NCBI RefSeq assembly: GCF_014164585.1
Contig: NZ_JACJFM010000002.1
Coordinates: 89,175-153,174 of the forward strand
Origin: Oceanospirillum sediminis
Lineage (GTDB): Bacteria; Pseudomonadota; Gammaproteobacteria; Pseudomonadales; Halomonadaceae
Direction: 5' to 3'
Length of the DNA: 64,000 nucleotides
A program made the position numbers and the translations under genes. A model generated the notes under the pieces. That model saw only the letters and a list, made by a program, of their open reading frames with translations. It searched no databases and was not told the origin of the DNA. This document shows positions 56,456 through 64,000 of this stretch, piece after piece. Numbering within the stretch: the stretch's first letter is position 1; every line of letters begins with the position of its first letter.

Positions 56456-56480
56456 ATTCTTATATCATATTGTTCAGGTG

Positions 56481-57296
56481 TTATTTTATCAGCCGTACAT
56501 CTGAAAAGTCCGGTAAGCTACTCCAGCCTTCCCAGTGCATCCACACTGCAAAAGCCTTTCCGACTATCAGCTCTTCGGATACAAATCCCCAGTAACGGCT
56601 GTCATTACTATGATCTCTGTTATCACCCATGACAAAGTAGTGTCCTTCCGGCACAACGACTTCGCGCATATTCTGTCCGGGCTCAAGGCTGTTGTAGATC
56701 TCATGCTCAACATCCCCCAGAGTCTCTTTCAGCAGTTTGCGTTCCGGATTGCCTGCAGGCAAGGCAGCAACGAACTGCTGAGGAGCCGGTTTCCCGTTGA
56801 TATATAACACCTTATTTTCATAGCGTAGACGATCTCCCGGCAAACCAACCACTCTTTTAATAAAGTTCAGTCGGGTATCTTCCGGAAAACGGAACACCAT
56901 TGAGTCGCCACGCTCAGGTTCATTCAACTCCAGAACTCTGGTGTTCGTCACAGGTAAACGTATGCCATAAGTAAACTTGTTTACCAGAATAAAATCACCA
57001 ATTTTCAGGGTTGGCAGCATAGAACCACTGGGAATCTGAAACGGTTCAACCAGAAAAGAGCGTAAGACCAGCACCAGTAACAATACAGGAAAAAATGAAC
57101 GGGAATACTCCGCCCATAATGGCTCTTTTTCCAGCTTAGCAATCACCTCAGAATCCAGCGCAGAACGCTGATCCCCATTCAGATAGTTGCCTACTGCCCG
57201 CTTTCTGCTACTGCGGAAATACAAGGCATCAGCAGCATAGCCAACACCTGTCACCGCGACAGCAATTACCAGCAGTAATGCAAAATCCATTTCCAT
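56481..57296 (-). CDS. lepB: Signal peptidase I
   Basis: Inner-membrane serine protease that removes signal peptides. The 271 aa have two N-terminal helices (about 5-24 and 66-84), the catalytic Ser in QIPSGSMLPTL, the catalytic Lys in FIKRVVGLPGD, and box E GHYFVMGDNRDHSNDSRYWG. It is coupled to lepA with a 2-bp gap. Confidence 0.96.
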   Translation of the reverse strand: MEMDFALLLVIAVAVTGVGYAADALYFRSSRKRAVGNYLNGDQRSALDSEVIAKLEKEPLWAEYSRSFFPVLLLVLVLRSFLVEPFQIPSGSMLPTLKIGDFILVNKFTYGIRLPVTNTRVLELNEPERGDSMVFRFPEDTRLNFIKRVVGLPGDRLRYENKVLYINGKPAPQQFVAALPAGNPERKLLKETLGDVEHEIYNSLEPGQNMREVVVPEGHYFVMGDNRDHSNDSRYWGFVSEELIVGKAFAVWMHWEGWSSLPDFSDVRLIK

Positions 57297-57298
57297 AA

Positions 57299-59098
57299 TC
57301 AGTTATCCACTTTCAGTACGGCCAGGAAGGCATCCTGTGGAATCTCCACACGCCCAACCTGTTTCATCCGTTTTTTACCTTCTTTCTGCTTCTGCAGCAG
57401 CTTTTTCTTACGACTTACATCACCACCATAACACTTAGCCGTTACATTCTTGCGAAGTGCTTTTACAGTCTGGCGAGCAACAACCTGGTTGCCCACTGCA
57501 GCCTGAATCGCCACATCAAACATCTGGCGTGGGATAATCTCTTTCATCTTCTCAGTCAGCCCCATACCCCGACTGCGTATCTGATCTTTATGAACAATAC
57601 AGGCCAGAGCATCAACCTTATCGCCATTGATCAGAATATCCAGACGAGCCAGATCTGCCGCCTGGAAACGGTCAAAACTATAGTCCAGAGAAGCAAAGCC
57701 GCGGCTGACAGATTTCAGACGATCAAAGAAATCCAGCACCACTTCATTCAGTGGAATATCGTAAACCAGCTGTACCTGTTTACCGACAAACTGCATATCA
57801 ATCTGCACACCTCGTTTCTCGATACACAGAGTGATCACACTACCCAGCATCTCATGAGGCACCAGAATATTGACACGGGCAATCGGCTCCCGCATCTCTT
57901 CGATGCCAGCCGGATCCGGTAATTTAGCGGGGCTATCTACGTGAATAACCTGCTGATTCTTCTGCAGTACTTCGAAAATAACCGTTGGCGCTGTCGTGAT
58001 CAGATCCAGATCATATTCGCGTTCCAGACGCTCCTGAATGATTTCCATATGCAGCATACCCAGGAAGCCACAACGGAAACCAAAACCCAGAGCCTCACTG
58101 TTTTCCGGCTCATAGAACAGGGAAGCATCGTTCAGCGTCAGTTTTTCCAGTGCATCACGGAAATCTTCGTAATCATCGGAGCTGACAGGGAACAGGCCAG
58201 CATAAACCTGAGGTTTAACTCGCTGGAAACCAGGCAGTGTTTCAACTTCAGGCGTTTTAGCCAGAGTGATGGTATCACCAACCGGAGCCCCTTGAATCTC
58301 TTTAATACCGGCAACAAGATACCCCACTTCACCGGCTTTAAGAATCCCGGTAGGCGTCTGTTTAGGCGTAAAAATACCCACCTGATCCGTTCCCCAGGCT
58401 TTGCCTGTAGACTTGATCATGATCTTGTCACCTTTACGTACGGTGCCTTCGACCACACGAATCAGAGAGACAACACCCAGATAGTTATCAAACCAGGAGT
58501 CAATAATCAGCGCCTGCAGAGGAGCATCAGGATCACCTTCCGGTGGAGGAATCTTAGCCACCAGGTCTTCCAGCACATCGTCAATGCCAAGGCCGGACTT
58601 GGCACTACAGCGCACAGCTTCGATTGCATCAATGCCAATGATCTCTTCGATCTCTTCTGCCACACGATCAGGTTCTGCCTGAGGCAGATCCATTTTATTC
58701 AGAACAGGCACAACTTCCAGCCCCTGTTCAATAGCCGTGTAACAGTTAGCAACAGACTGGGCTTCTACCCCCTGAGCCGCATCAACAACCAGCAGAGCCC
58801 CTTCACAGGCAGCCAGAGATCGGGAAACTTCATAAGAGAAATCCACGTGTCCGGGAGTATCAATAAAGTTCAGCTGATAAGTATTGCCATCTTTCGCGGT
58901 GTAATTCAGCGTTACACTCTGCGCTTTGATGGTAATACCACGCTCACGCTCCAGATCCATAGAATCAAGCACCTGCTCAGCCATTTCACGCTCACTCAGA
59001 CCTTCACAAGTCTGGATAAAGCGATCAGCCAGGGTGGATTTTCCATGATCAATATGGGCGATAATCGAAAAATTACGGATATGACTTAAACGACTCAC
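57299..59098 (-). CDS. lepA: Elongation factor 4 (LepA)
   Basis: Ribosome-associated GTPase. The 599 aa have G1 [10 protein letters not shown]3 DTPGHVDF, G4 NKMDLP, and the LepA-specific C-terminal domain ending in basic [17 protein letters not shown] plus [12 protein letters not shown]. The start codon is GTG, giving [15 protein letters not shown]. Confidence 0.97.
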   Translation of the reverse strand: MSRLSHIRNFSIIAHIDHGKSTLADRFIQTCEGLSEREMAEQVLDSMDLERERGITIKAQSVTLNYTAKDGNTYQLNFIDTPGHVDFSYEVSRSLAACEGALLVVDAAQGVEAQSVANCYTAIEQGLEVVPVLNKMDLPQAEPDRVAEEIEEIIGIDAIEAVRCSAKSGLGIDDVLEDLVAKIPPPEGDPDAPLQALIIDSWFDNYLGVVSLIRVVEGTVRKGDKIMIKSTGKAWGTDQVGIFTPKQTPTGILKAGEVGYLVAGIKEIQGAPVGDTITLAKTPEVETLPGFQRVKPQVYAGLFPVSSDDYEDFRDALEKLTLNDASLFYEPENSEALGFGFRCGFLGMLHMEIIQERLEREYDLDLITTAPTVIFEVLQKNQQVIHVDSPAKLPDPAGIEEMREPIARVNILVPHEMLGSVITLCIEKRGVQIDMQFVGKQVQLVYDIPLNEVVLDFFDRLKSVSRGFASLDYSFDRFQAADLARLDILINGDKVDALACIVHKDQIRSRGMGLTEKMKEIIPRQMFDVAIQAAVGNQVVARQTVKALRKNVTAKCYGGDVSRKKKLLQKQKEGKKRMKQVGRVEIPQDAFLAVLKVDN

Positions 59099-59339
59099 AG
59101 TATTTTTTCACCAAAGAGAGGTAGTTGCCGCGAAGTGGCTTCCAAAAAGCAGGTGCAGAGTCTACATGATTCGCTATTCAGACGCCATGCCAGTCTGATC
59201 GAAATCAGCAAATACAGAGGTTTATTCCATATAAACTATCCGAAAATACAGGCTGGCTGTCCTGTTTTTTCAGAGTCAGCCAGAATCTCCGGGAGCACCA
59301 GACTACCCGGAATTCTGGCGACAAACACTGGATAACGGT

Positions 59340-60737
59340 TTATTCGACCTTCAGAGGTACAAAGGTTGCGTTACCACGGCGCACTACGCGCACAGGAACA
59401 GAACTGCCTGACTCCAGAGATTCAACAACATCCCGGTATGATGAAACATCATTGATCTGCTGACCATTGATCATAGTGATCAGATCACCTTTTTTCAGAC
59501 CTGCTGCCGCAGCACTTCCTGGCTTGATCTCGCGAATAAGTACACCATGATCAACATCCCAGCGCTGACGCTGCTCACTGGTCAGATTGTCTACTCTCAG
59601 CCCCAGACGATCAGTCGGAGTGACGGCAGCGCCTTTCTCAGCACTGGCTATGCGTTGCTTTTCAGGTAACTCTTCAATTTCAACAGACAGCGTTACTTTC
59701 TTACCTGCACGCAATACTTTAATGTCTGCACGTTCACCTGGGTGAACCTGCCCGACGAGGGGAGGCAGTTCTCCTGAGCGGCGAATATCTGTGCCATTGA
59801 AAGCCAGTACAATATCACCTTCCTGCAGCCCCGCTTTATCAGCAGGTCCATTTTCTGCAACCTGCACCACCAGAGCCCCCATTGGCTTGCTCAGGCCGAA
59901 AGACTCTGCCAGATCACGATTGACCTCCTGAATCAGAACACCAAGCCATCCACGGGCTACTCTGCCATTATCTTTCAGCTGATCAGCAACATTCATGGCA
60001 ACATCAATAGGAATCGCAAACGACAATCCCATAAAGCCACCGGAGCGGGTATAAATCTGAGAATTAATTCCGACAACCTTGCCATCCAGATTAAACAAAG
60101 GCCCGCCCGAGTTCCCCGGATTAATTGCCACATCAGTCTGAATAAAAGGCACGTAGTTTTCGTTAGGCAAAGAGCGATTAACAGCACTGACGATACCTGC
60201 TGTGACAGAGTGATCAAAACCAAAAGGCGAACCAATTGCCAGTACCCACTCCCCCGCTTTCAGCTCTGAAGAGTCACCTAACTCAACCACTGGCAGCTTA
60301 TTGGCGCTTACTTTCAGTAAGGCCAGATCGGTACGTTTGTCCAGACCAATAACCTGCGCTTCCATTTCACGGCGGTCAGACAGGCGCACAATAATTTTAT
60401 CAGCACCTTCTACCACGTGATTATTGGTCAGAATATAGCCATCATCAGAAATAATAAAACCAGACCCCAGTGACTGCTGAGGTTCTCCACGAGGCGAACC
60501 ACCCGGATTGCCAAAGAAATGACGGAAAATTTCAGGCAGATTTTCCTGATCAATTCCCGCCATAGGGTGACGGCTGTTATCCGGTTCTCTGACAGTGCTG
60601 ATGTTGACAACAGCGGGAGCAGATTCTTCAACCAGCTCTGTAAAATCGGGCAGACTGTATGCCATCGACAGTGATGAAAACAGACCCATAATCAACAGAC
60701 TCAGCCACTGTGTTATCACTTTGTAACGTCTGATCAT
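59340..60737 (-). CDS. mucD: Periplasmic serine protease MucD/DegP
   Basis: Envelope-stress protease. The 465 aa have a signal peptide (about 1-27), the trypsin-like triad in TNNHVVEG, TDLALLKV and NPGNSGGPLF, then two PDZ domains (about 260-345 and 375-460). It belongs to the AlgU-MucA-MucB stress locus and lies 21 bp after rseC. ATG 60737 has GGAG at correct distance; the ATG 12 bp earlier lies on that GGAG. Confidence 0.95.
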   Translation of the reverse strand: MIRRYKVITQWLSLLIMGLFSSLSMAYSLPDFTELVEESAPAVVNISTVREPDNSRHPMAGIDQENLPEIFRHFFGNPGGSPRGEPQQSLGSGFIISDDGYILTNNHVVEGADKIIVRLSDRREMEAQVIGLDKRTDLALLKVSANKLPVVELGDSSELKAGEWVLAIGSPFGFDHSVTAGIVSAVNRSLPNENYVPFIQTDVAINPGNSGGPLFNLDGKVVGINSQIYTRSGGFMGLSFAIPIDVAMNVADQLKDNGRVARGWLGVLIQEVNRDLAESFGLSKPMGALVVQVAENGPADKAGLQEGDIVLAFNGTDIRRSGELPPLVGQVHPGERADIKVLRAGKKVTLSVEIEELPEKQRIASAEKGAAVTPTDRLGLRVDNLTSEQRQRWDVDHGVLIREIKPGSAAAAGLKKGDLITMINGQQINDVSSYRDVVESLESGSSVPVRVVRRGNATFVPLKVE

Positions 60738-60758
60738 AAATATCTCCATCAGTTTTTA

Positions 60759-61256
60759 TCATTCTGCAGATGAGCGCGTAATCACTTCATAACTGCCTGC
60801 AGAAGGGAATTTTCTCAATACAACGGGTTGATAATCCGGGTTAAACTGGTTTTTTCTGCTATACCAACGCACCAGTAAAAACCCGGATAACAAACCTGTA
60901 GCGGCCAGAAAAAAGCTCATTAGGGAATTACTGCCAAACCACTGTTCACCTATGACAGCCATTAGCATCATTACCAGCAACGGCATCAGGTAAACCAGAG
61001 CAGATCCCTTAAGAAACGCCTGCTCTCCCAGACCCAGAACCACCTGGTCTCCCGGCTTAAGCTCAAAATCAGTACGGACATAAAACTGCTGAATCTGCCC
61101 TTTACTGATTTTGCCCAGCAGAGAATGTCCGCAATGGCTTTTTGCGGAGCAACTCTGACAGGCAGACTGACGACAGGTCTCAACCCTGACACCGTCGTCA
61201 TCCACAGCAACAACAAGTGCCTGTTCTTCTAACACCTTAAAAGCCTCGCAGGGCAT
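60759..61256 (-). CDS. rseC: RseC/MucC family protein
   Basis: A 165-aa inner-membrane protein with a Cys-rich N-terminal region, CRQSACQSCSAKSHCG, which may bind a metal or Fe-S, and two helices (about 84-128). In the family it modulates sigma-E activity and electron transfer. ATG 61256 is preferred to a TTG 9 bp earlier. Confidence 0.9.
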   Translation of the reverse strand: MPCEAFKVLEEQALVVAVDDDGVRVETCRQSACQSCSAKSHCGHSLLGKISKGQIQQFYVRTDFELKPGDQVVLGLGEQAFLKGSALVYLMPLLVMMLMAVIGEQWFGSNSLMSFFLAATGLLSGFLLVRWYSRKNQFNPDYQPVVLRKFPSAGSYEVITRSSAE

Positions 61257-61274
61257 GAGCCCCAATAATTACTA

Positions 61275-62180
61275 TCAGAATGCTGCCGCCACTTTTCTTG
61301 CGGTATGCAAAGGTATTTCACCTACCACAGTGACAACACGAGCCGTGTTATTTCGTGTTACCATACGAACCACGACTACCGTTGCGCCATACTGATGAAC
61401 GCCTTCTTTAAGTGAATCGTTTCTTAAAGGCTCAATAAACACCGAAAAGGTGCTCACTCCATCAGACAACCCGAACATATTGGCCAGATGATTCTCAGAG
61501 ACAGGCACAGAGTCTTTGACCAGATAAACATCAAACCCTTCTGGTAACCAGGGCAAAGAAGCACCGTCTGCAGGAGCCTGCTGTTGATGCTCTTTTTTCA
61601 GAGGCGTGTCTCTGCGGACAAAGTTGAACGATGTAAACTGAAAGGTCTCCAGCTCCCTTGAAAGAGGATCAAGAGTGACCGATTTCAGCAATAGAGCTGA
61701 TTCCTTGTCCAGCCATAACCTGTACCCCAGCCGCTGATTATCCCTGGGCGTTATCTCAACAATAACCGCTGGCCGCCCGACAACACGACCCTGCCCCTTC
61801 AACTGTAGCTGGTAATATTTTTTCACCTGCTCTAATCCCCCCGAGAAGCGTCCGACGGGGTTCCGGCCATGAATACGATCACTGGCTACCGTTTCGCCCG
61901 AAATTTTATGGACGATCTGGTCACCATGCTGCAAAAACTCTCTCGGCAAACCATCCAGATAGCTCAGACGGGACTGCTCACCCATCTCATTAACATCATG
62001 GCTCAGCTCTACCGTATCCAGCTGCCCTTCACGGGAATACACCAGCACCCCATTATAATGGTAGCTATGCATCGCTTCAGAGAAGCGTACCAGCCATTGA
62101 TCAGCCGTAACAGCCGCTCGTCCGGGCACAGATATAAACATAGCCAGCAGCAGCAATCCTAAAGTGAAAGATCGGCACAT
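61275..62180 (-). CDS. mucB: Sigma-E regulatory protein MucB/RseB
   Basis: Periplasmic protein that binds and protects the anti-sigma factor MucA/RseA. The 301 aa have a signal peptide (about 1-22), an N-terminal lipoprotein-carrier-like domain (about 25-190, with YNGVLVYSREGQLDTVEL) and a C-terminal domain ending in VVGEIPLHTARKVAAAF. ATG 62180 was preferred because it starts the signal peptide directly; the earlier GTG is within mucA. Confidence 0.93.
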   Translation of the reverse strand: MCRSFTLGLLLLAMFISVPGRAAVTADQWLVRFSEAMHSYHYNGVLVYSREGQLDTVELSHDVNEMGEQSRLSYLDGLPREFLQHGDQIVHKISGETVASDRIHGRNPVGRFSGGLEQVKKYYQLQLKGQGRVVGRPAVIVEITPRDNQRLGYRLWLDKESALLLKSVTLDPLSRELETFQFTSFNFVRRDTPLKKEHQQQAPADGASLPWLPEGFDVYLVKDSVPVSENHLANMFGLSDGVSTFSVFIEPLRNDSLKEGVHQYGATVVVVRMVTRNNTARVVTVVGEIPLHTARKVAAAF

Positions 62181-62202
62181 AGTCAAACCTATCTCCTTCC
62201 GC

Positions 62203-62844
62203 TCAGTGGGCATCACCAGCAGCCTGATACCCAGCGACTCGAGCCATTGGCATCATACCGTGGCTACCGTTGGCTGCCACATATTCAGAATGCTGCATCA
62301 GATAGCCTCGGATAAGCTCTTCCTGCTTCAGCTTCTGGTTGTCGGCCAGAATGTAATTACTATCTGACCCTCCCGCGCTCACACGCTGGATGCCAATAGG
62401 GCTTTGCTGCAAGCCTCTGACAGGCAATGTCTGCTGCAGGACCTGAGGAGAAATAACTTGTTCAGCAATAACTGATGGACTGGTTTCATTACCGGGCATA
62501 AGCACCACCACTGCTGCTGCAACGGAAGCAGCAATAGCCCCTTTTCCTAACCAGCTGCCAGCCTGTTTCCATCGGCTCACTGGTAGTATGTTACCTTCAT
62601 CCGGAATTCGATCTATACCCGGCGCAGGCTCATTATCAATGGCCTCAGTAATCCGGTCTGACAGATCAAAAAGTTCAGGCTGCTCAAGCTCTTTATGCAT
62701 CACACTACGCATCAGGTGATAGCGGTGCCAGCAATCAGCAAGCTCGTCCTGTTCATCACAGGCTTTCAGCACACGGCGCAGTTCAAGCTCATCTGCCTCA
62801 TTATCCATCAGATGCGAAAGCGACTGGCGAATTTGATCACTCAT
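62203..62844 (-). CDS. mucA: Anti-sigma-E factor MucA/RseA
   Basis: A 213-aa single-span inner-membrane anti-sigma factor. The cytoplasmic domain (about 1-75, SLSHLMDNEADELELRRVL) binds AlgU, the helix is at about 98-117, and the periplasmic tail ends AGDAH. Full length, with no frameshift of the kind that causes mucoidy in Pseudomonas. It is between algU and mucB. Confidence 0.94.
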   Translation of the reverse strand: MSDQIRQSLSHLMDNEADELELRRVLKACDEQDELADCWHRYHLMRSVMHKELEQPELFDLSDRITEAIDNEPAPGIDRIPDEGNILPVSRWKQAGSWLGKGAIAASVAAAVVVLMPGNETSPSVIAEQVISPQVLQQTLPVRGLQQSPIGIQRVSAGGSDSNYILADNQKLKQEELIRGYLMQHSEYVAANGSHGMMPMARVAGYQAAGDAH

Positions 62845-62895
62845 GGCTTACCTCTGTGTTACTCTGTTCCGATATTTCATCAGAACCTGATATTA

Positions 62896-63486
62896 TTACT
62901 GTGTCACCGCCTCAGAACCAAACAATCGTTTGATTTCTTTATCAACGGCTTCCCTGGCCCGGAAAATTCTTGAACGCACCGTCCCAACAGGACATTGCAT
63001 AATCTGAGCAATATCTTCATAACTCAGCCCATCCATCTCTCTGAGTGTGATCGCTGTTCTGAGTTCATCCGGAAGCGCACTAATTGCGTTAAAAACAGTC
63101 GCCTCCAGTTCATCCCTCTCCAAACGGCGGTCCGGAGAAGCATTATCGTTCAATCGCCCGTCATTATTCAGAATTTCCGCGTCATCATAATCAATATCTG
63201 TTCCCGGTGGCCTTCGCCCTCTGGAAACAATATGATTTTTTGCTGTATTGATCGCAATCCGGTAAAGCCATGTATAAAAGGCACTCTCCGAGCGGAAATT
63301 ACCAATAGCACGATAAGCTTTGATAAAGGCTTCCTGAGTCACATCAAGAACTTCATGGGAATCCTGTATATACCGGCTGATCAGGGCAGCAATTTTATGC
63401 TGATACTTGCGCACCAGCAGATCGAACGCACGCTTGTCACCAGACTGAACACGTTCAACCAGTTGCTGATCCGTTTCCTTCGTCAT
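62896..63486 (-). CDS. algU: ECF sigma factor AlgU/RpoE
   Basis: A 196-aa sigma-E homologue with region 2 (KYQHKIAALISRYIQDSHEV, FYTWLYRIAINTAKNH) and region 4 (LRTAITLREMDGLSYEDIAQIM, VRSRIFRARE). First of the algU-mucA-mucB-rseC-mucD operon. A GAGG lies before the ATG. It is divergent from nadB, as in Pseudomonas. Confidence 0.97.
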   Translation of the reverse strand: MTKETDQQLVERVQSGDKRAFDLLVRKYQHKIAALISRYIQDSHEVLDVTQEAFIKAYRAIGNFRSESAFYTWLYRIAINTAKNHIVSRGRRPPGTDIDYDDAEILNNDGRLNDNASPDRRLERDELEATVFNAISALPDELRTAITLREMDGLSYEDIAQIMQCPVGTVRSRIFRAREAVDKEIKRLFGSEAVTQ

Positions 63487-63937
63487 CTCTCAACCTCAGT
63501 GTGCGTAAACAAGGGATCTCTGAATAAACATTCGCCTGCTTTTAAAATATCAGTTTAACGCTCATTCAACGATTCCTTTACACACAAAGCACAAGTGTTT
63601 CTTGCTGAATATAATTATATCCGCCAACCGTTCAGAACTATCAGATAATCCTGACGATGGCGTGACTTCCACTGAGTTCAGTTTACTGATTTTCTTCAAA
63701 TAATCAGAACCATGGCAGAAGTATGATGTCCGGGCAAGCGATGTGATCCCGCAAAAGAACCCCCTGTGTTTGCTCGCAAACGACATATCAAACAGTACAC
63801 GGTTTGTCTGACAGCGTTTTTTTAACTACCATCACATGCCGGACGTAACTGCTCTTATGACTCAGCCTTAACACAAAGGTTCATCATAGATCAGAGATAT
63901 TTTATTTTTAATTGTACTGTTTGGAACACCAGCCATT
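63487..63937. promoter_or_regulatory. Divergent algU/nadB promoter region
   Basis: 451 bp without a convincing gene (a 74-codon minus-strand frame at 63562-63786 lacks coding character). A weak sigma-E-like GAACTC-N16-TCGTCA on the minus strand at 63679-63652 is the best candidate for algU autoregulation. No confident nadB promoter is seen. Confidence 0.45.
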
Positions 63938-64000
63938 ATGAGTCAAGTCTTTCAGCACGATGTGCTTGTCATTGGTAGCGGAGCTGCGGGGCTATCCCTG
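63938..64000 (+). CDS. nadB: L-aspartate oxidase NadB, 5' end only
   Basis: The first 21 codons, MSQVFQHDVLVIGSGAAGLS, give the FAD-binding GxGxxG motif (VIGSGAAG) seen at the start of NadB. The gene runs off the window end. Identity is supported by the motif and by the conserved divergent nadB-algU arrangement. Confidence 0.85.
   Translation, partial: MSQVFQHDVLVIGSGAAGLSL

Noticed and set aside
57941-59089. 382-codon plus-strand frame antisense to lepA
   Set aside because: LepA is unambiguous in the opposite frame; the antisense product is Arg/Gln/Asn-rich without domains.
63652-63679. Sigma-E-type promoter GAACTC-N16-TCGTCA before algU
   Set aside because: Only partly matches the GAACTT/TCTGA consensus; kept as a suggestion rather than a call.
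63562-63786. 74-codon minus-strand frame upstream of algU
   Set aside because: No coding signs and it lies in the expected promoter region.
1-64000. CRISPR array, prophage, insertion sequence or integrase
   Set aside because: No regularly spaced repeats of that type, no transposase, phage or integrase proteins were seen; the only tandem repeats are the tRNA units and the 21-bp pvsE repeat.

Overview
The window looks like a chromosomal segment of a marine, respiratory gammaproteobacterium, most likely from the Oceanospirillales or a close relative. Supporting signs are an Anr/FNR-controlled cbb3 oxidase locus followed by hemN-fnr-apt, a GacS-CysM-RlmD-RelA block, a LepA-LepB-Rnc-Era-RecO-AcpS block, and an AlgU-MucA-MucB-RseC-MucD block divergent from nadB. 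All of these are gene orders familiar from Pseudomonas, Marinobacter and relatives. Genus and species cannot be fixed from sequence alone.

Layout. 1-616: three identical tandem tRNA-Val/tRNA-Asp pairs on the minus strand behind a consensus promoter. 1.3-13.1 kb, plus strand: ccoNOQP, then the oxidase maturation genes ccoG, fixH, ccoI, ccoS and a TauE/SafE-like membrane gene, then hemN, fnr and a divergent apt homologue. 13.1-15.9 kb: ttcA, a DnaJ-related gene and a deacetylase-fold protein whose metal site looks lost. 16-25 kb: a minus-strand acetate/solute symporter group (small subunit, large subunit, CBS/nucleotidyltransferase protein, DEDD exonuclease, tiny membrane protein) facing a CrbS-type symporter-sensor kinase. 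25.2-29.2 kb: a TAXI-type TRAP transporter behind a probable sigma-54 promoter with an IHF site. 29.2-45.4 kb: a vibrioferrin-like, NRPS-independent siderophore island, with biosynthesis and export genes on minus, a FecI/FecR/FecA-like signalling and uptake group on plus, and a FecBCDE-like ABC importer on minus. 45.5-53.5 kb: relA, rlmD, cysM and gacS. 53.6-59.1 kb: acpS, recO, era, rnc, lepB and lepA. 59.3-64 kb: mucD, rseC, mucB, mucA, algU and the 5' end of nadB.

How the parts work together. The first third is a micro-oxic respiration module: terminal oxidase, its copper/haem assembly factors, oxygen-independent haem synthesis and the oxygen-sensing regulator, with FNR-like boxes before ccoN and fnr. 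The middle is a carbon-uptake module in which a sensor kinase sits beside a symporter operon and a TRAP transporter. The siderophore island contains synthesis, export, outer-membrane recognition with surface signalling, and periplasmic/inner-membrane uptake, with candidate Fur sites at its promoters. The remainder is housekeeping and envelope-stress control.

Most notable observations: an Apt homologue that lost the conserved APRT active-site motifs and whose ribosome-binding site lies inside an 11-bp inverted repeat; a deacetylase-fold protein lacking its metal ligands; a sigma-54/IHF promoter for the TRAP operon and a large branched RNA-like structure inside that operon; a rearranged vibrioferrin cluster wired to FecI/FecR signalling; and a threefold 21-bp repeat carrying a perfect Shine-Dalgarno sequence at the pvsE/pvsD junction.
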